Below, in pieces: positions 1 to 13,600 of a DNA stretch of 64,000 nucleotides. The translations under genes were made by a program, and so were the position numbers. Position 1 is the stretch's first letter. Every line of letters begins with the position of its first letter. The notes beneath the pieces are model-generated. The model was given only the letters and a program-made list of their open reading frames with translations, did no database searches and was not told where the DNA came from. The stretch spans positions 8,370,001-8,434,000 of the forward strand of contig NC_085109.1 of NCBI RefSeq assembly GCF_030269925.1, written 5' to 3'. Source of the DNA: Bombyx mori (lineage: Eukaryota; Arthropoda; Insecta; Lepidoptera; Bombycidae).

Positions 1-1329
1 GTGACGGTGGTAGGAACGTATTGTAAGCAATAACCCCCGTATGTACCACCATCCTGTCTGTTTAACTGCGTAACAGTCATACGTTACATTTTAAAGAGTA
101 GTACAGTCGTTACACAATACAACTGGGACTTCGACCTGTGTCAAGGTGGTCGTTGGCGGTATTCGTGTTATGAACTCCTGTATGTAGTCAGTGTAGACTG
201 TTTTTACCAAGTGGGCCGTGAATTCGGTCTCACCCATCTACGCAATAAAAATGAATCTATTTTAGCCATTGATAAATTTAAAAGTAAAGAAATTTCATAA
301 ACTTGTCCAGTGGTAAATATGATTACCAAAAGATGATTACGAAAAGTTTCGTTTGAAAAGCTTATATTTTGTCAATTTAATCAATTAAATGAAAGCTGTT
401 TCACAACTCATAAGATGAAAAGTGGCCGAACTTTCTGCTAGTGCAACATAACTGAACACCGTAATGTGCTATGCGGACCAAACATTACTTGTATTAGTCT
501 AGAAATTATAAAACATGCGCGACGAATGCTTGATTTTTGAATAGCCTGAATGTTAAAGAGTTGTCATTGAAAAATCTGTGTTGTACTTAAGATTACTCTT
601 AGTTCCTATAAAATATTTCAAGTAATTATTTTTTATATATTAAAAAATCTATTAGTCGTGCGAATTTCTTGCATTGCAATTTTATGCAAGGATGCTCTTG
701 ATGTATTTACATAGACAAAAACATCTCTTGTTATGTCAAAGGATAGCGGTTATAGTTTATAGCCGCCGCCTACCATGATGATGTGCAGTAGAGGTTCTTC
801 AAGGCTCGATATTTAAGAGATAACATTTTAACTTGCACTTGGTCCACAACACTTTCACAATAAAAAAACACAATGACTTCTCTAAATTCACTGTCACTTA
901 ATAAATCCTGCACTGCAATCCAAGTCATACACTGCAATCCAGCTGCAAACAGTAGTGATCGTAGACACACATCATTATCACGGTGGCGGCGGCAAGATGT
1001 ACACAGGGTGCACAAAAACATGCTTATTAGACGGAAAAAGCAGTGAATGTTACAATGTTTGGTTTAGTTAACTGTAACACAAACTATTAATGGAGATGAA
1101 AAACATTGTGGTGCATTAAATATTATGTAAGCGAATTATCAGCAAAGCAGCTAACATTTTCTTATGAAAAGAATATTGAGATAAATTTTGAAATTTTATT
1201 TTTAACAAGGCCATAAATCATTCTCATTTCTTTTCACGAGGCTATGCATGAGCTGTTTTCTGGGTAATCTAAACATCAAGTATAGACAACAAACAAACGA
1301 AGTTTACATAATGTATTTAATTTACTTAC
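1..1329 (-). other. spen intron sequence, nothing recognised
   Basis: AT-rich DNA downstream of spen exon 2. Only short chance frames; no exon or transposon I can defend. Confidence 0.5.
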
Positions 1330-1644
1330 GTAATATGGTAACGTGATACAGAAGCTGGAACAGGGATGGAATTCACGGAGGACGAAGAGCCTGAATAACC
1401 GGAACCGGCTGGCGAGGAACCAGCCGAAGGCGCACCCGCAGACGACGGGATTGCAGCAGGTTCGTAGTACTCCGTGGTAAGTGTGCGTTCGTCAAGCACA
1501 TGCTCAATATTGTGAGCTTTTGATGCAGACTTGATATCCATGAACGCAACAGTGGCACAAACTCCACTGTTTCCACTGACGCTTGCGCCTGTGGGTACGC
1601 TTTCTGTTCGACCCAACAATTTGACATTCTGGACTCGGCCATAA
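1330..1644 (-). CDS. spen: spen exon 2: rest of RRM1 and low-complexity linker
   Basis: The acceptor ACAG ends at 1645. The exon starts with T, completing the Arg codon left by the 24.6-kb exon, then YGRVQNVKLLGRTESVP. CATVAFMDIKSASKAHN is the RNP1-bearing strand plus helix 2, and LTTEYYEPAAIP ends the RRM. A Ser/Gly/Ala/Pro-rich tail follows, and the exon stops at ATTAC before the donor gtaagt (1329-1324). 104 full codons plus partial codons at both ends. Confidence 0.85.
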
Positions 1645-4600
1645 CTGTAAAAAATAATTTACCATCTAATAATAACAATAGGGGGAGGAGTACACAATAG
1701 CATGTATATTCATGCACGCCACAAATATCAAACATCAACATGCAAAGGCGCGTAACTATTTTAAACGTACATACAAGGATAAGAATCAAAATAGAGTTAC
1801 AACACATAATATGCACTCAAGGCAACATTTTTCTTAAACATCAAGCAAAGCAAGAGGGAACGATTTTCTGAGCAATCGAACAAATTTATGATTTTATTTG
1901 ATCTTAACAATAACTTCAATCACTACACTTTATTGTTAGGATAAAGTATGTTTTACTTTTTTTACTCCTTAACCGGCATTTTAGCTACGTATATTACGAA
2001 TATTACTAACATTAGGGCAATCAAATAGCCCACCTCAGATATAAGATATCAGTATTTCAAAAATGAAAACTAATTTCGCATTAAATTCGGCAATTGGATA
2101 TGTTGTCTTAACTATTCGAAACCATGTGTGACGAGTCTTAATTAAATACAGATTTCAAAATTTAGTTTTCTATGACTAGTAGCTAAAAGCCAGTAAAATC
2201 AGCAGATGATATTTTTTATTTGATCGTGTTCAGTTTTGAACAGAAAAACAATTCCAATCAGCTCAGATGTGCCTAGAAATGGATATGTAGTTTAACTAGG
2301 ATGACATATAATTAATTATGCATAAAATATGAAAGTGCATAAGATAACTTGAAAGTGGCACTTCAATCTAGAGTCGCCAACCATACTGTTAGTAACCATT
2401 GCCAACCATACTATTATTATATTGTAAGTTTCATCAAGTTTATAAGTACATTTTTGGTTATTTAAATATTGTTAGAATTTTCACAAAATATATCTAATTT
2501 CTGTCTCTCGTCATTTCATCTTTACTTTTACAGAAATAGGGTTTCTATAATGAATGACAGTTAATGACGAAAATAGAGCAACATTGACAATATTAAGAAC
2601 GAGTTGCTCGTATATTTTTTATTTGATTTTAAATACAGTAAAGCTTACAAAGTTTTCAAAACGGACAAATAAGAACAGAATAGTGGGAAAGCTCTTGTAT
2701 AAATTTAAAACCCTATCAACATGATGTTTAATATACCTTTCCTATTTGTACATTTGGTTTGTTCAAAAAGTTGGCAACCCTACCTGTGAATGATAAAATG
2801 TGAAGCAGGTTTTCTATTTATTTAAAGTCTACTATCAAAGATGACCTAATATTATGTGGTTGCTGTCGAGAGATACTACAACATGAATGCCTTAAAAAAA
2901 TTTGTAGTCTGAAATATTATTGAGACTGTTCATATCATCTTTCACACGAAAACGAATGAGAATGCTTTGCAGCAGAAATAAAACATGTCGCGAGTAAGGA
3001 CGAGTACCTACTTATAGCAAGATCAACCATAGTACCTAGTTAATAGAGAACTAGTAATTAGACATTTGGGTAGGAAAAGCTACAAAGGAGCTTTTTCTAC
3101 TACTTCCTCGCCATGAGTTTTTCCGTAGTAGTGGTAATCTCGACTTATTTTCCTACCTTACTTGTTTTACCTTCCCTCTAATATTCATTTGTACTCCACT
3201 TATTAGTCAGCACGCGGAGTTCGTTACACCCCACCTATTTATGCCGCGAAGCAAGTATAGAATGCGATCTGAGGATAGCCCATATTGCAATGCATGCAAT
3301 TTTTTTTTCATCAATAAATTTGTGAAAGCTGCCTGACCGTATATACGTTATGGTGTTAATAGGCTTCTGTAACCTCTTAACACAAAGTACGCCGTGAGCT
3401 TAACTGCCATCTTAAGCTAAAGCGAATATTAAGTATAAACGTAGTTGGATAAAAAAAAAGCAGGCCGTATAAGAACTTTCTTAACTCTGAAAAGTTTTAA
3501 ATACCTACAACCTACAACCCGTTAAATTATACCAGCACCAAGCACTTGCACACGTCGATAATACTTAAAAGAGCGAGAGAAACTAAAAGGAACATTTCGG
3601 CTGTGAAATATCAAAACCCAGTATCTGCATAAAACTAAATTTTACAGGAGAGCCGAAAAACAATTTCATATCTTTGACAGCGTGCCGTTTCAATAATATT
3701 AGTCGTACCTTCTTGAGAGTGATTGCAAAATTTGAGGTGCATAACAGGCTTTATAAAAAAGTAGATTTCATGCGTCTATCACAAAAGATGTGCGTAGAGG
3801 AGCAGTTACTAATAAAAAGATTGTTTTCTTAGATCAAACTTTTTGAGTGTGACAATTTCAAAACCTAGTAAGATCACTTGCTTTGTTTTCATCTAATTCT
3901 AAAATATAATGAGTGGGGATAAACGCAAATTAATAGACTTAGTAAGATCACTTGCTTTGTTTTCATTTAGGTCTGAATTTACTGAGTAGGAACTAAATGC
4001 AATTTTTTAAACATAGTAAGAAAAAACAGAATAAAACAACATAAATATGGGCAGAAATAAGCAGTTTTAATGAAAAAGAAAAAAAAAACACATAATCGGA
4101 AACCAAACACTATTTGTTCACAGTAAAAAATCAAAAAATAATCACTCAAAATATTTGAAAACAGTCAAATAAAAATAAATTATTCGGTTATTAATATTTG
4201 TCCACTAGAAACTAAATTAACTGGATTATTATTAATCGGTACACTTTGCCAAGACTTCTTCTCCAAAACTTCTTTAAGCTAAATAAAGTTGTTACTATGC
4301 CTTCCTTTTTACTTTCGTTAATGCCTCTTGGAATATTTTTTAAGGTTGGCATGATCAAGAGATTGTGTTTTTAATAAGAGAATTCAACTCGGAATACGGA
4401 GATTAAAAATCATTCAAAACATATTACGGCACCCATTTACAAATATTATTTCAACCAAAGAACTAAGCAAAAAATTATTAATGGGAACAAGGTCATCATT
4501 GCGTCGCGGTATGCGTTTCTTTTTTACCCACTCATACGATTTTTCGAATTCGATAACTTCAATATGCGATTTGCAACCCAAAATTACATTCTTATAGTCT

Positions 4601-7600
4601 TCAAAATCGTACACAGCATCTTTTGTTTTTAATCTGCCTCTCCATATTGCCATGAACTCCATCAGCGACATGCTTGTGTGATCTTTAGTTAGGTAGGTAT
4701 TACAAAGTCCAACTTTTTAAATTGAAAAACCCAGAGATTATTATAGTAACAAGTGATGTAAAGAGGATCCAATTTTTATTTTGAGCTCTGCAATTATCAC
4801 ACCACAATATCAAATGATTAAAATCTCTTTCTTTTTCGATCATTGCTGCAATTGCATTAACAATGTCATGAGAATCTCGTCCAGAACAGGCTTCATGCCA
4901 TAGAATACAAATATTATTAACATTCGTTTTCTTTCTGATTGGTGCAAATGTCAAGTTGAAAGTTATCATTCTACTCAAGAAAAACGATTCTTTGACTTTA
5001 GGCATGTCGGGTAACAACATAACTTTTTGTAAATCCATCGAATAGTATCTCACAGAGGAAGTATTTTCTAGGGAGGCATCTTCTTGATACTTTTGTATTG
5101 CTTTACTTGCTCTAGCTTTGTGATCCCCGTATGCAGTTTTAACATCCTCTGGAATATTTGCACCTTCATTTACTTTATGTGTCGTAGTAGGTTGCAATTT
5201 TGGAAAACAAAAAACCTTGACAATAATAAAACACACTGAAGCGTACTTACATTTCACCATGTTGTTCTTTTAAAGCATTCAAGATCAATTTCGACCTATA
5301 AAACTGATTTTTACTCATTTTATAGACAAAAACACGAACAACGTGCAACGATTTTCTCACTTACTAAAGTTTCGCGGGAGTTTTGACGTTTATTTCAACC
5401 ATTTCATTGCCTTAGTATCTGCATGAACCATTTTAAATCCAAGTAACTACAAGCACTTATTAGGTTTTTAAAATGGTTGATGTTATATACTATGTTCTAA
5501 TCTTGTAATTTTTGCATTTTGAAAACCTTTACTGTAGATACTAGGTTTCCGACTTTGTGTAACTTCGTTTTTTACAAATTTTTGGGGGTTTTTGCTATCC
5601 TAATATGTGGAGAATGGTCTACAAGGTCGAAAAATGCAAAAACACACTTTTTTTTAAATTTGTCAGATACTAGGTTTTGAAATTGGACAGCCGATTTACG
5701 CTGTTGCCGCACCGATAAGTTATGTAGCGTGTAGCTGTAACTGACACAGCGCAACGTTGCCGCTCCGGCCTTTCGGCTGCCATGTATATAAGTACTTATT
5801 TCAGTATCTTTACTCGTCTGCTTGTTTCATGCGCAAATAGATACGGGGAGATATAAATAAGTATGTAGATGTAAACAAAAAACATTCGTTCTTACGTTAA
5901 TACTTTTAATTCTGTAGCTAAAGCACTTTAGCTTTTAATAAAAAGGATATAGCATATTTTTTTACAATTTTGTACTAGCCCAGTAATTTCAGTTTCTCCG
6001 AACATGATTTTGAATAAATTTTCTTTTGGATCATATGATTTTGAGTTTGTTTTATAAATAAAGAGTTCTACGATACGAATAATTTATCTATTCTATGCCT
6101 GCAAATGTTAAAATAACGCCACAAACAACGTGATCGGTCGGCGTCTGGTGCGATGTTGCCAGATTTAACGCTCTTACATGGCCGCAGCCCGCAACCCGCT
6201 GCCAGACACACTGTATTTGATTTCCGTGTGAAACTCGGAGTCAGAGCTCTCATTTTATAATATATCTACCTACCGCATGTACATTTAAGCAACTTTGGTG
6301 GAACGTGCGAGTGGTTGTGAGTGAGACGGGACAACGAAAATTTTTGTAAGCGTTGTTGCCGCTTGAGACCAACCGGTAGCGACAAGTTAGGGAATATAAA
6401 TTGTGACGTCACGTTGCTGACTAAAAACGACACATTAATTAATTAGGCACAAAATTTTCGTGAATATGTCCAATTAATGGTTTTCCTGATTAATCAATGA
6501 TTAAGTTATGCATTTTCTATATCATTAGTTTTCATCAAGAAAATGTTCTGGTAATGTGTTATGTAATCATTTCGCAAATAAAAAATGTTCTCGATTTTAT
6601 AAATGGTACGTAGCTAATTAAACTAAAATTAACATTTTCAAATTAATAAAATTTTAAATGTTACACCAACTACATTTAAAATTTTATAATTAGCATCCAT
6701 TAACTGTAATATTTTTAGGAAATAGAAACGAGATTATTACGAAATATATACGTATTATTCAATGATATTATTTTCAAGATCATATTTGATTTCTCATTAG
6801 ATGTGACATTCCATCATAATTTTAGATATTTTCATCCATTCAGTATCAGAATAATTAATGTTTTCATTAATCTACTTTACCTATTTAAATTTTAAATCGA
6901 AGTTATGCCCGATTTTTTTATATTTTCGTTTACCTATAAGAGTACCCCGATCCAAAATATTTATATTAGAGAATATGGAACCTCTAGGTCTGCGAAGGGA
7001 CCTCGCTTCTCTCTGTATTTTGTACTACATGTTCCTTGGGGAGTGCTCTGAGGAATTGTCTGAGGCGATTCCATCATCTCGTTTTTACCATCGCACCGCC
7101 CGCCACCGGAGTAGAGAGTTCATCTATACTACCTGGAGCCACTGCGTTCACCCACATTGCGTTTCCAGAGATCTTTTTTGACACGTACCTACTTCGATCA
7201 ACAATAGTAACTAGATTTCGGGTCGGTGCATAAAATCCGTCTCGTCAAATAACAGCGCACTTGAAATGTGAGCTCTTATTTTGTTTAGTTCACTTCAAAC
7301 ACAGCCAATGTCAACCCGTCTCACAATACCGCAGTGTGTATTCAAAAGTTGCAAAAATAAGGCCCGAAAAAGCAATTTAACGGCCGGAGTATCTTACTTT
7401 CGGTAAGTACATGAAGTATAAACTATATTGTAAGCTTTAAACTTATAAATAATATTAAATTTTGAACAAAATTACCGATTTTTAACCACCGCTACAAATG
7501 TTGGCCAAGGCTCGGCCAACACATGGACAAACTTTTGCTTAACAGAACAGTAAATGCATGGAGTAGATTTGTGTTGTAATAATTTTTTAAAATTTGTTAG

Positions 7601-10600
7601 CAGCACTTCAAAATTAGTTGGTTAAAATTGGTTAATGCTGCTTTTGTGTCTGTTTGTTGGACTCTCATTAGATACTTAGCTTTCCATTTTTATTTTAGCT
7701 TTCCTAGCAATCACGTGTGCAGAATGGATCTCGATTGTCGCCAGAGAAACAAGAGATGACTTTTATAAGCCAGCTAAGAACTCCGCTTATTGACAATGGA
7801 CATCTTTGCCTTCCGTGCTCACGGCTACTGAAATGTGGCCGAAACATTGTAATAAAAATACCACGCTTGAAACCGTTTAAACGTTGTTTTATTATGTGCA
7901 CTGGTCGCGAAAACTTAAAAATATATATTACACAAAAACGTTACGCTAATAAAATAATTAGTAATGTATAGATACTAACAAACATACATTTCCAAAACAT
8001 AAAAAGTAAACAACTAAACTTTTACTTTAATTCATTAATAAATTATTTTAGTGTTAAGCGCGACTCCCTTACCTCCTGTAGTAAATAGAAATCGGCATTT
8101 CAAGAAGCAAAAATAAATAAAGCAAAACGATGTTAGTTCTCAGAGCAATTAAGGGAAAAGTTACTTTATTTGTTGCATTTTAAGATTGATTTAACATTAA
8201 AAGTTGTTTAAAATATGTCTTTTTATTGGTAAGTGACAGGAGTAATTTATTGCTTTGCTCGTTTTATGTGACGAATAATCGTAAGTATTAGATAATATTT
8301 TAGAGATTTGTGACTTTATTACTAGGTGCCATAGTTGTTATTAGTTTGAAAGTAAAAGTGTTTCAAAACTTTTTTCTCCGTTTGTTAGTAAACGAATGTA
8401 GCTATATAAGTATATATTCACGCGGACAGTTTTTGCTTTAATTTTGTACGTATCCCTTTATCTAGTTACTATTGTTGATCGAAGCGTACCTACCATCCGA
8501 CTTTGGAATGAGCTCCCCCCCCTCCACAGTGTTTCCCGAGCATTATGAAATGTCCTTCGTTAAACGAAGCTTGTGGAGAGTACTTAACGGTAGGCAGCGG
8601 CTTGGCATTGTTGAAGTCCATGGGCGGCGATAACCGCTCATCATCAGTTGGGCCGTATGCTCGTGTGCGTACAAGGGCAATAAAAAATTAAAAAATATAT
8701 TCGTATACGCCAAATATTTTCAGCGTTCTTAGTTAAATTATAATAATTACTTTTTCGAATACATTTAATATTGCTGTTAAAGTGATCTTTTTGAGATTTT
8801 AGAAGAAAATATCCTGATATACTTACTGGGTCTTGATATAAATTAATTTTAATAGCTGAAATATTGTCAAAGCATAACTCACAATTCTGCAAATTTTGGC
8901 AGTTTGAGAGTAGATTTGCAAAAGATATTTTATTAAAGTGATGTATGTAATGTAGTAAAACTTTTAATGTAACATCTGCTTAGTGGAATTGATTCATTTA
9001 GATAAGTACATCTTTCAGAATAGTCGGATGTTAAATAAATGAAATATATTTAATAAAATTTGTATCTGGTTATTTTTAATTTTCAAAATGTTGAGTATTG
9101 CTGATCTGCCATATTTTCGTATTGACGCATTTAACTATTCAACTTCCGTGTCTTAGGAATATAAAACTAAACTATCCCTTGACTAGCTTTGGTGCTATTA
9201 CAAAACAAAATTACTAACGAAGTCTGTTTTTTATGTAAAAAGTTTATTTTGTAATAAGAATAATTTCGAGCTGTGTAGAGAACACCACGGTGCCAGAACA
9301 AGATGACCGCGCAGGTCGATAGAGCGAGAGTGGGTGGAGTCTAATCGTAGTACGGTAATGTACGGTAACATTGATGCTCGCTTTCTCTCCGAATTTGCTG
9401 TATGATTACACTTCTGTTTCGGACATATTGATTGTATGAATTAAATAATTTCAAATCAGTAGGGAAATTACACGGGGTGAACAAATTATTTGTCAGTAGC
9501 TTTGTGACGTCACAGATCGAAAATCTAAAGTATGGAAACAAGAAACTATAAATGTAAGCTATGTATAACTAAAAAAATACTAAATCTGTAAAATATGTAT
9601 AAATATGTAATATGTGGGACTCGGTGGCAGAGGGTAGTAAGCCCGGCAGAAGATGCTGAAGACAGCGTCGCATTGTAGAGGATTGTAAATTGAGAACAAG
9701 TTTGATAAATATATTTTCAGATTTAAAAGTGCAAACTAATAATACTTCACAATGAAATTAATAAAATTTAATCGTTCGTTTCGAAATTAAATATCTTTTT
9801 TTTTATTGCTTAGATGGGTGGACGAGCTCACAGCCCATGGTTACTGGAGCCCATAGACATCTACAACGTAAATGCGCTACCCGTCTTGAGATATAAGTTC
9901 TAAGATCTCAAGTATAGTTACAACGGCTCCCTTACCCTTCAAACCGAAACGCATTACTGCTTCACGGCAGAAATAGGCAGGGTGGTGGTACCTACCCGCG
10001 CGGACTCACAAGAGGTCCTACCACCAGTAAAAAGATCGATCGAACAGATCGAGCTTTACATGACATTGTTATAAGTTTTAAAATTAAAAGTGCCTGAATA
10101 ACGAAAGGTCTTTATACTGTTAGCAACTGTACTTCATACAACATTACTGACAGATCAGTCCTTGGTAATGTAGACCTGTATCTCTTACTTCAACTCGTCT
10201 TCATAGCACATGATATCTATACTAATATATAAATCTACAGTTGTTTTTACGGATGTTCCGTTATAACTACTGAACCATGCTTCCGATTGACTTGAAACTT
10301 GGTATCCATGTACTTAATGGATAGGCTAGGATTTATATGATTTTGGACTCCTTAATAATGACAATAAATAATAATGTTAATTTTAAATGCCCAGCGAAGC
10401 GGGCAGGTACGACTAGTTTATTTATAATACCTAATATATGGTAGTTTTTATGTACATTTACATATTTGGAATAGGGAAAGCCCTAAGTTTCTTAGATTAT
10501 TTTTAGTAATTAAGCGGCATTCCCAATCGCGTTTAAGTCATGGGATTTATAATCACATGTGATGGTCTATTTGAATTTAAAAAAAATCGAGTTAAACTGT

Positions 10601-13600
10601 ATTTTATTAGACCGCGGCGGCGACAGTTGCTTATAAAACAATAAAGCCTTAAGAAAAGTACATTTTTAAAAACTTCCTGCATTCGATTTTTTCACGCTCA
10701 GTCCATTCTCCTATTCGCACAAACAGCCCAAGCCAAGAAATAGTGGAATTCCGATTCACTTTATAAACATAAAATACTTTAAATTTCCAATTTGTATATT
10801 ATACTTACTTATTTTAATGTTTAAAACTAATAATTTTTCTTTTTTATATTTTGGTGGTGTTCGGAATGTTGCGTATGATGTTAGTAAAGCAGCGTGTCAG
10901 AGAAGAACACAATCACGATTGTGTAGTGCCTACAGCTTATTATATGAACTGAGACAGCAGCATTATAATTTGGGGCTGCCGGATGGAATAGCAAAATGTT
11001 TCTTTGTAAAGATCCCATGGTCAGACAGTTGAAATTACATAAATTTACTTGAAGTTGTTCAGAGCCCTCGTTAAAGCGAAGTTTCGGTAACATCAACTTA
11101 GAGAAAACGTGAAAATCCTGCGAGCCTGCTCCATGTTATAAACCGATTTAGAGACAATAACATTCTCCTACTCGACTGGTCAACATAGTAGCATTATCTA
11201 AGCGCTATCGAGAACTTCTAATGTACTGAACCGAGCGAATACGAGAGCGCAACATAACATCCAATAGCCGAATGGAATGCCATATTATGGCTAGCCCTGG
11301 CTAGCCGACTGCGCCAAGTTACAATAGATAGATTATAGCCCGAGATAGATTAATTAATATTAATAAAACTAAAACTGTATAGATCAAAAATTCAATTAAA
11401 AATAAACAATTTTTAGGCACGGATTAAGCAAGGCAGATATTGAACGGTAATTTACGTTTTCCCGTGAGCTAAGGTAGTACAGAAACAAACCCTTTCGTTT
11501 CACATGCGTAGACCCTCACAATACCACAAAACTATGACGCCGGTATTTATGAAGCGTTTCGTGACTAAAGAATTGCTTAAACTTTTGATCAAGTCTGTTA
11601 AAATACAACGCGTTTCGAAGTGTTGCGACGTTGCCGCTCCGAATTCAAACAAACGTATTCGACCCGCAGAGCGGCGCCACGCTGCCAGATCGCACGCCTT
11701 GCGTTGCGCGTCACAGCCTGATAATTCGAACAAGTCAACGATGTCGCAACAAATACAAGTCAATTGCCTTTACGGCGCGGCTATATATATTTTTATTTTA
11801 AGTAATCAAACATATTTATAATAAACTGCACTTTATGTTAGATGCGTTCTTCAATTTATTAAACTATGATTTTGTTCTACAACCTCCTATTACCGGAAAT
11901 TAAAAATTACGGTTTCTTTAAGATGCATTTAAACAAAAAAACAAGTTCTAAAAACATTTCTATTATTTATTTGACTACTCTACTACTAACTAGGAAAATT
12001 TATGCTTATTTATAACAACTCCATAATTAATTTAAACAGAATCTTGCTTAAAATGGGTAATTTAATTTCATTGAGGTAGAAATGTAGATGGACCCCATGG
12101 AATGGTAGATGGAGCCATTGGAAAGTATCCAACAGGATACTTTCCAATGGACTAGAAATCTCCATTATTACTTAACTTATATGCTTTATATCAATTTAAA
12201 TAGTCAATTTTTTTTAATTGCTCTTGTAGGCAGACGACTATGCCGTCCATCTGGTGAGTGGTTACTGTCACTCATGGACGTCAGCAATGGCAGGAGTAGA
12301 GTCAAGCCACTGCCTACAGTTTAATACTCTACACACGCCTTGTTTGAAGAAGGGCATGTCATAGCGCTCGGGAAACACTGCGGAGGGAAGCTCATTTCAA
12401 AGCCGGATGGTAATCTCTGGAAACGCACTGAGGATGAACGAGGTAGTGAATGAAATGAATGAAGTAGTGTAAAATTATAAAAAAATGTATAATTGAATAA
12501 CTCGTAGCAAACGAACTAGTTTTGAAGCCCTCTAAATTAATCGATCTTACATACATCTCGATACATCTTCCTGCTTTTGTCCATATTATTACTTTTCTTT
12601 ACCGACACAACTTTGCCAAAGTCGAGGTTAAAATTTAAGTAACTGGAGTGTTTTAAAATAGAAAAAAAAAATTGTAATAATCATCAATCCATAACAACTA
12701 TCACAATAAACAAAAAAAAAGTTTTCACATATACATTGTTTTTTTTTTCATTTACGGACCATTCTCTGTTAAATATGCTTGATATTATGCGTGTCAAGAG
12801 TTGAATGGCTGCAATAACATTACGCAAAGCAGGTATGGAGAATTTTTTAAGCTTTCCTTGCTTCTCGGATATTTCTTAACTAGTATATTAATAGCTTTAG
12901 GGTCTTGTTTGCGAGAAAAAATCTGTGAGAAAATGTAGAATTCATAATATTGAAGCGATCAAAGCAATGAAGGAAAGAGAGAAAAAGGCAGAGTGGTTTA
13001 AAAACGAGTCGGGTGTTAAAATCAAAACAGCTCCTCTGGAAATTCCCAAATAGAATAACAGAAAAAAGAATTACCGACCACTTTTTTTTATTTCTGAGCA
13101 ATATTTTAATAAACAAAATGGCAGAGATAATTCTCAAAGCTCTATAGAACTTCTCAATAAATCAAAAGACACAACGAATGTATTTTTCGCACTGGTGAGA
13201 TCGTGCGGCAGACATTATCAGCATTTACAAGCCTGGAATGCAAAGAATTATCGAGCTACCTGATTAGTCTTATGTCTCTAAGCAAGTAATAAGACAATAG
13301 CTCCGCAAGCACCTCAGAAACTTCAGGTGTTCTTCAAGGGTATCTTTATTGACGAGCAATTTAGATTCTACTCAAACACTCGGACGTACAACATCTTAAC
13401 AGACCCATAACATAATCTGTTTGGGTGTATCAAGCTTTTTACGGGAGCCCTCTTTCTTCTATGTCGCAATGATGTTCGACAAAGTCTGGTAAAAAGGTTT
13501 GATTTATAAACAGTACGACTTGGGCCTGCCGGACATTTTCGTGCTCACCTTACGAAAGTTCTTGGTATATCACTCGTTTTGATTTTGGTCCTTCGTCTAA

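Larger units (their letters stand above)
3605..5690 (-). mobile_element. degraded DNA transposon with DNC-QNKN transposase remnant
   Basis: The minus-strand frame 5260-4700 contains YYSMDLQKVMLLPDMPKVKE, NVNNICILWHEACSGRDSHD and LILWCDNCRAQNKNW. A second frame, 4671-4414, adds MSLMEFMAIWRGRLKTKDAVYDFED. The pattern WHE..GR..HDI...WCDNC..QNKN followed by a YDFED segment matches an uncharacterised transposase-like family (DUF7869-type, from memory). The two frames are separated by a frame break near 4675-4700. Short inverted copies of a TACTAGGTTTTGA motif occur at both sides (3611-3626 and 3851-3868 on the left, 5667-5690 and 5533-5550 on the right), suggesting the boundaries. No clean target duplication seen. 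Confidence 0.5.
7036..8690 (+). mobile_element. non-LTR retrotransposon (LINE) 3' end, split by a P-like element
   Basis: LINE-derived coding and 3' tail: 7036-7191 (FHHLVFTIAPPATGVES...PEIFF) continues at 8485-8690 with LWNELP-like sequence, the GRQRLG tail and a GGGCAATAAAAAATTAAAA end. The same arrangement is uninterrupted at 19749-20060, which shows the 1.3 kb between the halves is an insertion. Confidence 0.75.

Noticed and set aside
1373..1816. 147-residue frame overlapping spen exon 2
   Set aside because: It runs through the intron in another frame; the RRM reading and splice sites support the alternative frame at 1330-1644.
11480..11821. Possible gene with frames on both strands (87 and 105 residues)
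   Set aside because: Composition is locally GC-richer, but neither product resembles a protein and there is no supporting exon structure; left as unexplained intron.
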